64,000 nt of DNA from positions 1-64,000 of the forward strand of contig QZKF01000010.1 in assembly GCA_003599455.1 (NCBI GenBank), read 5' to 3'. Of the stretch, positions 7,566 to 16,134 are shown one piece after another. How positions within the stretch are numbered: position 1 is the first letter of the stretch; each line of letters opens with the position of its first letter. The stretch is from Comamonadaceae bacterium (GTDB lineage Bacteria > Pseudomonadota > Gammaproteobacteria > Burkholderiales > Burkholderiaceae_C). The notes below the pieces were generated by a model. It did not search any database. It was not told the DNA's origin and worked only from the letters and a program-made list of their open reading frames with translations. The position numbers and the translations under genes are program-made.

Positions 7566-8609
7566 ATGTCCTACCTTCTCAATACCTGGTACGTTGCCGG
7601 CTGGTCCGAAGACGTCCAGCCCGGCGCCCTCTTGGCCCGCACCCTGCTTGAGCAGCCGGTGCTGATGTTCCGCGACGCGGCCGGCGTGCCCCACGCGCTG
7701 GTGGACCGCTGCCCGCATCGCTTCGCCCCCCTGTCCATGGGCAAGCTGAGCGACGATCGCCAATCGGTGCAATGCGCCTACCACGGCCTGCACTTCGACG
7801 GCCACGGGGCCTGCGTGTACAACCCGCACGGCGATGGCCGCGTCCCGGCGGCGGCCAAGGTGCGCACCTATCCGATGGTCGAACGCTACGGCGTCCTTTG
7901 GATCTGGATGGGCGACGCCACCCGTGCCGATGCCGCGCTGATTCCCGACTTCTCGTTGATCGATCCCGAGCTCTGGCACGTCGGCAAGCGGTATCTGCAT
8001 GCCAAGGCCAACTACGTGCTTGAGACCGACAACATCATGGATCTGTCGCACGTGGAGTTCCTCCACCCCAGCACGCTGGGAACCCCGGCCGTCAAGAACG
8101 CGTTGACCGACATCCGGCAGGAAGGCAACACCGTGTGGTCGATGCGGCAGACGGTGGCCGAGACCCTGACGCCCTTTCTCTATGGCTCGCTGGGATACCC
8201 CGAAGGCACGCTGGTGGACCGGTGGTTCGATGTGCGCTGGGACGCCCCCGCCAACATGCTGCTGATCGCCGGGGGCACTCCCACCGGTCAACCGCGCAGC
8301 GAAGGCCGCGAGAGCGCGCTGCCGCATCTGTTCACGCCTGAAACGGCCTCGACAACGCACTACTGGTTTGCTGCAACACGCCCCAAGGCAATGGGTGCGG
8401 CCGGCGCCCAGATCGCCCAGAAGATCGCCGACGGACTCAGCATGCCCTTCACCCATGAAGACCTGCCGATGCTGGAAGCGCAGCAGCGTGCCATGGGAGA
8501 TGCCGACTTCTGGTCGCTCAAGCCCGTGCTGCTGAGCGGCGACGCCCCCGCGGTGCGCGCGCGGCGCGTGCTGGACAAGCTGATCGCCGAAGAACAGGCG
8601 CAGGGCTGA
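7566..8609 (+). CDS. Rieske non-heme-iron oxygenase, VanA-like alpha subunit (C)
   Basis: 347 residues, a paralogue of Rieske A. The Rieske ligands are C49-P-H51 and C70-x2-H73 (CPHRF and CAYHGL). The catalytic iron motif is TDNIMDLSHVEFLH with H162 and H167, and the WIWMGD motif after the Rieske domain is typical of VanA. It follows the first YciI gene by about 50 bp. A VanA/VanB pair would need a ferredoxin reductase, which is absent here, so the reductase must come from elsewhere or be shared. Likely an O-demethylase or aromatic hydroxylase; substrate unknown. Confidence 0.87.
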   Translation: MSYLLNTWYVAGWSEDVQPGALLARTLLEQPVLMFRDAAGVPHALVDRCPHRFAPLSMGKLSDDRQSVQCAYHGLHFDGHGACVYNPHGDGRVPAAAKVRTYPMVERYGVLWIWMGDATRADAALIPDFSLIDPELWHVGKRYLHAKANYVLETDNIMDLSHVEFLHPSTLGTPAVKNALTDIRQEGNTVWSMRQTVAETLTPFLYGSLGYPEGTLVDRWFDVRWDAPANMLLIAGGTPTGQPRSEGRESALPHLFTPETASTTHYWFAATRPKAMGAAGAQIAQKIADGLSMPFTHEDLPMLEAQQRAMGDADFWSLKPVLLSGDAPAVRARRVLDKLIAEEQAQG

Positions 8610-8768
8610 CGCTCCTCGCGTTGCCACAACGTGAAAGCCGACCGGAGAACAGCTGCCACTGGATGAAGTTCTTTTGCCCGTGGATGCGTAAACGAAGAGG
8701 GTGTTGATTGCTGGACCGCACGCTGCGATCCAGCAATCAATTCAACAACGATAACGATGGAGACATAC

Positions 8769-9863
8769 ATGAACAAAACTTTTACAGCGCTGGCCCTCGG
8801 CCTGTCCGCTACGGTCGCCACTGCCCAAAGCCAGGTGGCCATATTCGGTGTCCTCGATGCCGACTTGGCCCACTACAAGCTCAATGGTGTGAGCAAGACG
8901 CTGGTCGGCTCCAGCGGCCATTTGCCGAGCCTGCTGGGTCTTCGCGGCACCGAGGACCTGGGCGGCGGCTACACCGCCGGCTTTTTTCTGGAAAGCACAC
9001 TGCTGAACGACACCGGTGGCGGCCTGGGAGTCGGCGGTGCGTTTTCCTTCAACCGCCGCAGCACGGTGGGCGTCGCCACGCCGTGGGGCGAGGTGCGGAT
9101 GGGGCGCGAGAACCCGGTCACGTTCTGGAATCACATCGTCTTTGACCCGTTCAATGGGTCCGGCCCGGGGTCGGCTCTCAACACCGCGATCGGTGCCGGC
9201 GGCAACGGCGCGGCGAGCGCCAACCCGCTTGCCTTCGTGTCGGTTGGCAACAGTGTCAGCTATCTCTGGGGCTACGCGCCCAACGCTCAGTCCTATCTGG
9301 GCCGGGGGTTTTTCGGACACGTGATGCACGCGCTCTCGGAGACATCGGCCGGCGCGCCCCCCGTGGGCCGCTACACGGGTGCCCGCGTGGGCTATGCGCA
9401 GGATCGGTTCCATGGGTCCGTCGCGTACGCCGTGTCGCGCGGTCCGGGCGCCTACGGGGCACCGGCCGGCCTGCGCCACAAGGAATTCAACTTGGGCGCC
9501 TCATACGACTTCGGCTTTGCGCGCCTGATGGCCCACGGCGGCTTCAACGAAACCGACGTCGCCGATACGCGCTACACCCATTGGGGGGTTGGCGCAGTGA
9601 TTCCGGTCGGCTCCTCCGGCAAGATCCCCGTGTCGTACCGCCGCACAAGTCGCGACAACGCGGCCGGCGGTGGCGCACAGCAGTTCGCTGTCGGCTACGT
9701 TCATGCGCTGTCGAAGCGCACCTCGGTGTATACGGCCATCTCGCGCCTTGAGAACCGTGGCGGCGATACCTTCACGTTCCGCGGTGGCAACGGGGGTACG
9801 TCGGGCCTGCTCGGCGGCGGCTCGGGCACCGGCTACGACATCGGCATCAAGCACTTCTTCTGA
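8769..9863 (+). CDS. Gram-negative porin (Burkholderiales type)
   Basis: 364 residues. An N-terminal signal peptide (MNKTFTALALGLSATVATAQ) is followed by SQVAIFGVLDADLAHYKLNG and the porin hallmark GLRGTEDLGGGYTAGFFLES. The chain ends in aromatic phenylalanine (DIGIKHFF), as required for BamA recognition. It forms a trimeric 16-stranded outer-membrane channel by family. ATG 8769 is preferred over 8757 because GGAG lies about 8 bp upstream and the signal peptide starts there. Its position inside the catabolic operon suggests it admits the substrate. The 159-bp gap before it may hold its own promoter. Confidence 0.9.
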   Translation: MNKTFTALALGLSATVATAQSQVAIFGVLDADLAHYKLNGVSKTLVGSSGHLPSLLGLRGTEDLGGGYTAGFFLESTLLNDTGGGLGVGGAFSFNRRSTVGVATPWGEVRMGRENPVTFWNHIVFDPFNGSGPGSALNTAIGAGGNGAASANPLAFVSVGNSVSYLWGYAPNAQSYLGRGFFGHVMHALSETSAGAPPVGRYTGARVGYAQDRFHGSVAYAVSRGPGAYGAPAGLRHKEFNLGASYDFGFARLMAHGGFNETDVADTRYTHWGVGAVIPVGSSGKIPVSYRRTSRDNAAGGGAQQFAVGYVHALSKRTSVYTAISRLENRGGDTFTFRGGNGGTSGLLGGGSGTGYDIGIKHFF

Positions 9864-9962
9864 GGATCGAGCCAGCCTGGCCCATGCCGCGCTGGCCGAC
9901 CAGAGCGCGGCGTTACCGGTTCCACCCCACACCGGGGTGGAACAACGTTTTGGAGATGACCC

Positions 9963-10286
9963 ATGCTTTACCTGCGAATCTGCTTCGACAAGAAGGACGG
10001 CAGCGCACTGCGCAGTGAACTGCTCCCGCGCCATCGCGAATATATTGCCGGCCACCTGAGCGGTGACAAGGCCATCAAGGTCGTGCAGGGTGGCCCCTTG
10101 TGCGTTGGTGACGACACCACCGCCAATCTCGGCAGCTTCCTCGTCGTGGAAGCGCAGTCACTTGCCGACGTGCAGCAGTTCCACGACAACGATCCGTTCA
10201 CGCGCGCCAACCTGTTCGAGCGCGCGGATGTGGTGCGCTGGGACCGGCATATCGGCAATCCCTCTCAGGACAAGTACGTTCCCTGA
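9963..10286 (+). CDS. YciI-family protein (second copy)
   Basis: 107 residues, the standard length for YciI. It begins MLYLRICFDKKDGSALRSEL and contains RHREYIAGHL, GGPLCVGDD and GSFLVVEAQSLADVQQFHD-NDP, the conserved core with the NDP(F) turn. It differs enough from the copy at 7130 that it is not a recent duplicate. Position between the porin and FAH genes points to a step, or to protection, in aromatic ring catabolism. The precise reaction is not predictable. Confidence 0.8.
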   Translation: MLYLRICFDKKDGSALRSELLPRHREYIAGHLSGDKAIKVVQGGPLCVGDDTTANLGSFLVVEAQSLADVQQFHDNDPFTRANLFERADVVRWDRHIGNPSQDKYVP

Positions 10287-10346
10287 CGGATAGCCACGTG
10301 CCGACGGGTATCGGCGTTTTCCTCACTTTTTTTCCAAGACCACCTC

Positions 10347-11183
10347 ATGAAGCTGTTACGACACGGCGCCGCAGGCGCAGAACAACCCGGCGCGCTGGAC
10401 GCGCAAGGCCGCATGCGCGACCTGTCCCTGCTGGTGCCCGACTGGACGCCCGAGTGGCTGGCGCCCCCTAAGCTGAAGGCGCTGCGGGCCATCGACCTGA
10501 CGCAGATGCCACTGGTGCCCGAAGGCACCCGGCTGGGCGCACCCACCGCCGGCGTGCGCCAGTTCGTGGCCATCGGCCTGAACTACCGCAGGCATGCCGA
10601 GGAAGCCGGACTGGAAGTTCCGAAGGAACCGGTTGTCTTCACCAAGGCACTGACCTCCATCGCCGGCCCCAACGACGACGTGGTGCTGCCCGAAGGTTCG
10701 GTCGCTGGTGACTGGGAGATCGAACTCGGCTTCGTCATCGGTACGCGGTGCAAAAACGTGCCGTTGGACCAGGCCCTTTCGCATGTGGCCGGCTACTGCC
10801 TGGCCAATGACGTGTCCGAGCGCGACTGGCAGATCAAGCGCAACGGCCAGTGGGGCAAGGGCAAGAGCTTCGATGGCTTCGGCCCGCTGGGCCCCTGGCT
10901 GGTGACCACCGACGAGCTGCCCGACCCGCAGACCGTCCCGCTGGAGCTGAAGGTCAACGGCGAGCCGCGTCAGGCCAGCAACACCGCCGACATGATCTTC
11001 CCGGTGGCGCAGATCGTGTCCTACCTCAGCCAGTTCATGACCCTGCTCCCGGGCGACGTGGTCATCACCGGCACGCCGCAGGGTGTCGGGCATGGCATGA
11101 AGCCACCGCGGTTCCTGAAGCGTGGCGACGTGATGACCCTGTCCGCCGGCCCGCTGGGAACGCAACGCCAGCAAGTGCGCTGA
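10347..11183 (+). CDS. Fumarylacetoacetate hydrolase (FAH) family protein
   Basis: 278 residues. After an N-terminal cap domain (1-70) the FAH fold starts near QFVAIGLNYRRHAEEAG. Conserved pieces are EPVVFTKALTS, GDWEIELGFVIG (metal-binding acidic residues), CLANDVSERDWQ and DVVITGTPQGVGHG. Family members hydrolyse C-C bonds of diketones or decarboxylate and isomerise ring-fission products with Mg2+. It is directly followed by an extradiol dioxygenase gene, consistent with processing the ring-cleavage product (inference). The FAH gene at 24875 is a second family member in another cluster. Confidence 0.88.
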   Translation: MKLLRHGAAGAEQPGALDAQGRMRDLSLLVPDWTPEWLAPPKLKALRAIDLTQMPLVPEGTRLGAPTAGVRQFVAIGLNYRRHAEEAGLEVPKEPVVFTKALTSIAGPNDDVVLPEGSVAGDWEIELGFVIGTRCKNVPLDQALSHVAGYCLANDVSERDWQIKRNGQWGKGKSFDGFGPLGPWLVTTDELPDPQTVPLELKVNGEPRQASNTADMIFPVAQIVSYLSQFMTLLPGDVVITGTPQGVGHGMKPPRFLKRGDVMTLSAGPLGTQRQQVR

Positions 11184-11254
11184 GCGCCAAGCAGTCCTCA
11201 CCTTCTGCCCACGCGCAACAGCGCGCCGGGCGAAGCCTTGCCCGGAGATTTGCC

Positions 11255-12187
11255 ATGACCTTCATCACCACCCCGACCCCGGCCGTGCACTCGGTCGACG
11301 AGTTCGTCATCAGCGTGCCGGATCTGCAGGAAGCGCGGCACTTTTACCGTTGCTTCGGACTGGACGTGCGCGACGAAGAGGGTGGCTTCGGCTTGTATAC
11401 GTTCGGCCATCCCCACCGCTGGGGCCGTGTTCTGCCCGGCCTGGTGAAGCGCCTGCTGTGGGTGAGCTTCGGCATCCATGCGCAAGACCTGGCGCGCTTC
11501 GAGCAACACCTGCTGACCACCGGCGAGCTCATTGCGCCGCCGCCGGGTGCGCTGGCCGAGGGGATGTGGCTGCAAGGCCCGGACGGCCTGCCCGTTCAAC
11601 TCAAGGTGGCGGACAAATGCTCGCCCAGCCGCCCCGCGCCGCAGCAAAGCTGGCCAGCCTGCGCCAACCGGGGCCGCTCGCCCGCACGCAGCAAGGTGCC
11701 GGTGGTGCAGCCGCTGTACCTCTCGCACATCCTCATGTTCAGTGCCGACGTCGACGAAGCAGTGCGCTTCTACAGCGACGTGCTCGGGCTGAAACTGTCG
11801 GACAAGTCCGGCTCGGTCATCGCTTTCATGCACACGCCGCACGGCAGCGACCATCACCTGATCGCGCTGGCAAAGAGTGGCGGCGGTGGACTGCACCACA
11901 GCAGCTGGTGCGTGGACAGCCTGGATGCGGTGGGCACCGGCATGGAGCAGATGGCGCGCGCCGGCTATGCGCAGGGCTGGGGTGTGGGCCGGCATGTGCT
12001 GGGTTCCAACTACTTCCGCTACGTGCGCGACCCCTGGGGCAGCTATGCCGAATACTCCTACGACATCGACTTCGTGGAGGCCGGTGCCGAATGGCCCGCG
12101 GCCGACCACCCACCGGAAGACGCGCTCTATGTCTGGGGCCCCGAGCTCCCGCCGGACTTTGTCACCAACCACGAGCTGGCCAGTTGA
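11255..12187 (+). CDS. Extradiol dioxygenase of the VOC superfamily (two-domain)
   Basis: 310 residues with two VOC modules, about residues 12-120 and 153-270, joined by a proline-rich linker. The C-terminal module keeps the type I extradiol metal triad: H158 (LSHILMF), H214 or H215 (LHHSSW) and E266 (SYAEYSYD). The N-terminal module lacks it, as in catechol 2,3-dioxygenase and BphC. The expected reaction is Fe(II)-dependent meta cleavage of a catecholic compound. The start at 11255 follows GGAG at about 11243; a longer open frame overlapping the FAH gene is a shadow. It is preceded by FAH and followed, after a 307-bp gap, by glutathione reductase. Confidence 0.85.
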   Translation: MTFITTPTPAVHSVDEFVISVPDLQEARHFYRCFGLDVRDEEGGFGLYTFGHPHRWGRVLPGLVKRLLWVSFGIHAQDLARFEQHLLTTGELIAPPPGALAEGMWLQGPDGLPVQLKVADKCSPSRPAPQQSWPACANRGRSPARSKVPVVQPLYLSHILMFSADVDEAVRFYSDVLGLKLSDKSGSVIAFMHTPHGSDHHLIALAKSGGGGLHHSSWCVDSLDAVGTGMEQMARAGYAQGWGVGRHVLGSNYFRYVRDPWGSYAEYSYDIDFVEAGAEWPAADHPPEDALYVWGPELPPDFVTNHELAS

Positions 12188-12494
12188 CACCGGCCATTCG
12201 ACCCGGACGATCACGAGATGCCACAGCGGCTTGGGGCTTCGATCTGGCGGGCGCGCCTGCTGCTTTTGTCGCACCTCCCGTACGCGCTGGTCTTTCTGGG
12301 CGCGCTGTGCGTCGCCGCAGAACTGCGCGGCTGCATGCCCAACAGGCCGGTGATGCCACTGTGCAGGCGCAGCACGTGCTGGATCGCCGGCCCAGTCGAG
12401 TGACCGTTCCGGAGAGTCCTGTGCGCCCCTGCGATCCAGCTTTGCCCCAACAAGGTCTTCACCAACTACCCTTGGCCACCAGGGCCTTTTCAAG
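12188..12494 (+). other. 307-bp gap without a clear gene
   Basis: The stretch contains a 61-codon frame (12218-12403) with a hydrophobic segment, but it shows no family features and no good ribosome site. It may be a decayed gene or ordinary spacer. No terminator or promoter could be assigned with confidence. Confidence 0.3.
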
Positions 12495-13841
12495 ATGAGC
12501 AGCTTCAACTACGACCTTTTGGTGATTGGCGCCGGATCTGGCGGTGTGCGCGCGGCGCGCATCGCCGCCGGGCATGGCGCCCGCGTGGCGGTTGCCGAGG
12601 AGCACCGCGTCGGCGGCACCTGTGTCATCCGTGGCTGCGTGCCCAAAAAGCTGCTGGTGTATGGCGCGCATTTCGCCGAGGACCTGAAGGACGCCCGCCG
12701 ATTCGGCTGGAACGTGTCGAAGTGCACCTTCGAATGGACCGTGCTGCGCGAGAACGTGCTCGCCGAGGTCGACCGGCTGAACGACCTGTACCGCAAGAAC
12801 CTGTTCGACCATCAGGTAACGGTATGGGACGAGCGCGCCACTGTGGTCGGGCCGAACGAGGTGGTGCTGGCAGGTGGGCGGCAGCTCACGGCCAAGGTCA
12901 TCCTCATCGCCACCGGTGCCACGCCCGTGGTGCCTTCGGTGCCGGGCGCAGAGCTGGGCATCACCTCTAACGAGGTGTTCCACATCGAGCATGCGCCGCG
13001 GCGCGTGGTGATCGCCGGCGGCGGTTACATCGCCAACGAGTTCGCCGGCATCTTCCACGAGTTCGGCGCCCAGGTGACGCTGGTGAACCGCTCGGACCAG
13101 ATCCTGCGTGGCTATGACGAAACGGTGCGCGACCGGTTGCTGCAGATCAGCCAGAACAAAGGCATCCAGTTCCGCTTCAACGCGGCCTTCGAGCGCATCG
13201 CGCGTCAGGCCGACGGCAGCCTGCGCGTTCACCTGAAGGACGGCGAGCCCGTCGACTGCGACCAGTTGCTGTTCGCTACCGGCCGCCGCCCCAACACCGC
13301 CGGTCTGGGGCTTGAGGCTGCCGGCGTGGTACTGGACGGCCAGGGTGCCGTGCGCGTCGACGAGCACAACCGCTCCAGCGTGGACAGCATCTACGCCGTG
13401 GGCGACGTGACCAACCGCGTGCAGCTCACGCCGGTGGCCATTCGCGAGGGCCACGCTTTCGCCGACACTGTGTTTGGTGGCAATCCCCGCACCGTGGACT
13501 ACCGCTGCATCCCCTCAGCGGTGTTCAGCCATCCGCCGCTGGCCGGCGTGGGCCTCACCGAGGCGCAAGCGCGTGAGCAACTGGGCTCGGTGAGGGTCTA
13601 CACCTCTGACTTCCGACCCATGAAGAATGTGCTGGCCAACCGCGACGAGCGTGCGCTGTACAAGATGGTGGTCGATGCCGACACCGACCGCGTCGTGGGC
13701 CTGCACATGATTGGCCCCGACGCGCCGGAGATTTTGCAAGCTGCTGCCGTAGCGGTGAAGGCCGGCCTGACCAAGCAGGATTTCGACGACACAGTGGCGC
13801 TGCATCCCAGCATGGCCGAGGAACTGGTGTTGTTGAAATGA
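12495..13841 (+). CDS. gor: Glutathione-disulfide reductase
   Basis: 448 residues, class I flavoprotein disulfide reductase. The FAD-binding GAGSGGVRAAR motif is at residues 12-22 and the redox disulfide C43-VIRG-C48 lies in GGTCVIRGCVPKK. A second Rossmann motif, IAGGGYIANEFAG, binds NADPH. The C-terminal interface helix holds HPSMAEELV, with the catalytic histidine of the partner subunit. The variant CVIRGC spacing matches glutathione reductases rather than dihydrolipoamide dehydrogenases. Its presence in an aromatic cluster with a glutathionyl-hydroquinone reductase parallels the Gor-like TftF of the 2,4,5-T pathway. It would regenerate GSH consumed by the pathway. Confidence 0.9.
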   Translation: MSSFNYDLLVIGAGSGGVRAARIAAGHGARVAVAEEHRVGGTCVIRGCVPKKLLVYGAHFAEDLKDARRFGWNVSKCTFEWTVLRENVLAEVDRLNDLYRKNLFDHQVTVWDERATVVGPNEVVLAGGRQLTAKVILIATGATPVVPSVPGAELGITSNEVFHIEHAPRRVVIAGGGYIANEFAGIFHEFGAQVTLVNRSDQILRGYDETVRDRLLQISQNKGIQFRFNAAFERIARQADGSLRVHLKDGEPVDCDQLLFATGRRPNTAGLGLEAAGVVLDGQGAVRVDEHNRSSVDSIYAVGDVTNRVQLTPVAIREGHAFADTVFGGNPRTVDYRCIPSAVFSHPPLAGVGLTEAQAREQLGSVRVYTSDFRPMKNVLANRDERALYKMVVDADTDRVVGLHMIGPDAPEILQAAAVAVKAGLTKQDFDDTVALHPSMAEELVLLK

Positions 13842-13857
13842 AGCCATGCGCGCGCGC

Positions 13858-14373
13858 CTAAGCGCGCTGAGACAGGGAGCCGACCGCATTTACAAGCATG
13901 TGGCTCAAGAATGACTAAAGCAAATTGCATTCGTCCTCGGAAAAGCCTTTCAGGCTTGCATTGAGCACTTCGCACAGGGCGAACGGAATCCGGGCCGCTG
14001 CGGCGCCGCCATCTGACGTGAGCGCCAGGTTGACCACACGCCGGTCTTTGGCGGAGCAGGTGCGGCGCACAAGCCCCTTGCGCTCGAGCCGGTCCAGTGT
14101 GCGGGTCATCGCGCCCGCATCCATCAGGCACACGCTTGCGAGTTCGGCCACGGTGCTGCCATTGCCCAGATGCAACTGGTAGAGCGGAATCCACTGCGCG
14201 TGGATCAGGCCCTAAGGCTCCAGCAAGGCATCGATGTTGTGACCGAGGCTGTTGACGATGCGCTTCATCAGGTACCCCACGTTGCTGTCCGCGGGGTACT
14301 CGTCGGGTCGGTAGAAGGCTAATGATCGGGGCATGGGTGCGGCCTGGCTGTCAGGTTGCAATAGGTCTTTCAT
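13858..14373 (-). pseudogene. MarR-family regulator interrupted by two amber codons
   Basis: Read from ATG 14373, one frame encodes a full-length MarR protein of about 171 codons, but TAG occurs in frame at 14214-14212 (after NIDALLEP) and at 13917-13915 (after EDECNLL). Family-like sequence continues across both: GLIHAQWIPLYQ after the first, then the winged helix with STVAELASVCLMDAGAMTRT and the wing KDRRVVNLALT. SFLSHMLVNA after the second is the usual dimerisation tail. There are no frameshifts. Most likely this is a recent pseudogene in which point mutations turned sense codons into TAG. Suppression or sequencing error cannot be excluded. It lies downstream of the minus-strand CoA operon. 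Confidence 0.75.
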
Positions 14374-14545
14374 CCGCCCCGGATTGAGGCGGCTGCGGTG
14401 ACCACGCCAACAGCCAATCAGGTCAGGGCAACGGATGAATAGCCATAAGCATGCAGGATTGACGGCCAACGGTCGAGTCCCTTTGCGCTGCTTGGCAGAG
14501 GCTCAAGTGAAACTGTTCGGTGACCCATCGCGCCGCACTTGATGC

Positions 14546-15331
14546 TCATCGACGCTTCGGAGGCCTCGAGAAGTTCGCGGGGCGCTTGTCGAGCCGGGCC
14601 CGCATGCCTTCGTGCTTGTCCGGGCTGGCAAAGGCGTTCTGGAACGCGCTGCGCTCGAACTCCAGTCCGGCCGACAGCGGGGTCTCCATCGCCATCAGCA
14701 CCGACTCCTTGATCAGGCGCAGCGCCACGGCCGGCAGTTCGCACAGCTGTTGTGCCAGCGCCAGTGCCCTGGGCTCGGCGGCATCGTCGTCCAGCACCTC
14801 GGCCACCAGGCCACACTGCAGCGCGGTGTCTGCGTCGATCGGCTCGCCGAGCAGCAGCATCTTCATCGCGCCGAACTTGCCCAGCGCGCGCGTGAGCCGT
14901 TGCGTGGCACCACCGCCGGGCATGATGCCGACCTTGATTTCAGGTTGGCCAAAACGCGCACCGCGTCCAGCCAGGATCAGGTCGGCGTGCAGCGCCAGCT
15001 CGCAGCCGCCGCCCAGCGCGTGACCGCGCACGGCCGCGATCACCGGTTTCTTGCAGGCGGCGATGGCGCCCCAGAGCAGGTCGTGCCGGCGCTCCAGCAG
15101 GTCGATGGGCGTGGCGTCCACGTACTCGTTCAGGTCGGCGCCCGCACAGAAAGCGCGTGGTCCGCCGGCCAGCAACACCACGCGCACCGACGGGTCGGCG
15201 TCCAGGCGCCGGAAGGCCTCGGCCAACGCGCGGCGCAAGTCCAGGTTGAGCGCGTTGAACACCTCGGGGCGGTTCAGGCGCAGCAGTGCCACCCCATCGA
15301 GCGGCCGTTCTTCCAGCAGGATGTCGCTCAT
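14546..15331 (-). CDS. Enoyl-CoA hydratase/isomerase (crotonase) with both catalytic glutamates
   Basis: 261 residues, standard crotonase length. The oxyanion-hole segments AFCAGADLNEY and RGHALGGGCELALHADL are present. The two catalytic glutamates of hydratases are seen in GGCELA and QPEIKVG, so syn-hydration of an enoyl-CoA is likely. It resembles PaaF-type enzymes. It is the last intact gene of the minus-strand operon, and its ATG overlaps the stop of the preceding crotonase by 4 bp, indicating translational coupling. The substrate is an acyl- or aryl-enoyl-CoA made by the operon's AMP-ligase (inference). Confidence 0.88.
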   Translation of the reverse strand: MSDILLEERPLDGVALLRLNRPEVFNALNLDLRRALAEAFRRLDADPSVRVVLLAGGPRAFCAGADLNEYVDATPIDLLERRHDLLWGAIAACKKPVIAAVRGHALGGGCELALHADLILAGRGARFGQPEIKVGIMPGGGATQRLTRALGKFGAMKMLLLGEPIDADTALQCGLVAEVLDDDAAEPRALALAQQLCELPAVALRLIKESVLMAMETPLSAGLEFERSAFQNAFASPDKHEGMRARLDKRPANFSRPPKRR

Positions 15332-16134
15332 GCGGCGTCTCCCGTGAACTTTGGCGCCCGCTTCTCGAAGAACGCGGCCACGGCTTCAGCGTGGTCGGCG
15401 GTGTGGTGGGCCAGGCCCTGCAGGTGGCCGGCGGCGTTCAGCGCTTCGTCCAGCGTGCCGGTGCGGGCCTGCTGCAACAGCTGGCGCGTCCAGCGCAGCA
15501 CCTGCGGCGGGTTGGCCGCGATGCGCCCGGCCAGGCGGAACGCTTCGTCGAGCAAGGTGTCGGGTGCGACCACGCGCGAGACCAGCCCGATACGCAGCGC
15601 TTCTTCGGCGTCGATGGTGTCACCGGTGAGCGCCATCTCGGCCGCGCGCGCGTGGCCGATCACACGCGGCAACAGCCAGCAGCCCCCGTCGCCGGGGACG
15701 ATGCCGACCTTCACGAAGCTCTCGGCGAAGCGTGCGGTGCTGGACGCGATGCGCAGGTCGCACATGCAGGCCAGGTCGTTGCCGGCGCCGATGGCCGGCC
15801 CGTTGACGGCCGCGATGATGGGCACCTGCAGCCTCTCGAAGGCGCGCGGAATGCGCTGGATGCCGTCGCGGTAGCGCTGGGCAATTTCGTCGGGCGAGCC
15901 AGCGAACATGCCCGTGCGGTCGCGCATCTCGGCCACGTTGCCACCGGAGCAGAAGGCGGTGCCCGCGCCGGTGAGCACGGCCACGCGCACGCCCATGTCG
16001 GCGTTCAGTGCGGCAAAAGTCTGTTCAAACGCCGCGAACATGGCCTCGCCGCTCAGGGCGTTGCGTGTGTCGGGCCGGTTGAGGGTGAGCAGCGCGATGT
16101 GGCCGCGTCTCACGACAAGGATGGGTTCGCTCAT
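15328..16134 (-). CDS. Crotonase-family protein with altered catalytic residues
   Basis: 268 residues. The fold is clear: [14 protein letters not shown] and [20 protein letters not shown] form the oxyanion hole. The first glutamate position has asparagine-aspartate (AGNDLA) and the second motif reads [15 protein letters not shown] instead of PEIKVG, so the hydratase pair is missing. An acidic residue at PGDGG could serve, as in isomerases or PaaG-like enzymes with WLLPR nearby (here [10 protein letters not shown]). An enoyl-CoA isomerase, hydrolase or ring-modifying role is more likely than simple hydration. It overlaps its neighbours by 4 bp on both sides. Confidence 0.82.
   Translation of the reverse strand: MSEPILVVRRGHIALLTLNRPDTRNALSGEAMFAAFEQTFAALNADMGVRVAVLTGAGTAFCSGGNVAEMRDRTGMFAGSPDEIAQRYRDGIQRIPRAFERLQVPIIAAVNGPAIGAGNDLACMCDLRIASSTARFAESFVKVGIVPGDGGCWLLPRVIGHARAAEMALTGDTIDAEEALRIGLVSRVVAPDTLLDEAFRLAGRIAANPPQVLRWTRQLLQQARTGTLDEALNAAGHLQGLAHHTADHAEAVAAFFEKRAPKFTGDAA

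Noticed and set aside
12218-12403. 61-codon frame with a hydrophobic segment as a small membrane protein
   Set aside because: No ribosome site, no family and no conservation evidence. It is kept only as part of the unassigned gap.
14538-14550. Third copy of TGATGCTCATCG
   Set aside because: This 12-base match to the duplicated promoter end lies at the 3' end of a crotonase gene, without the palindrome, -35 or CCCTAGGGTT. It is probably chance.
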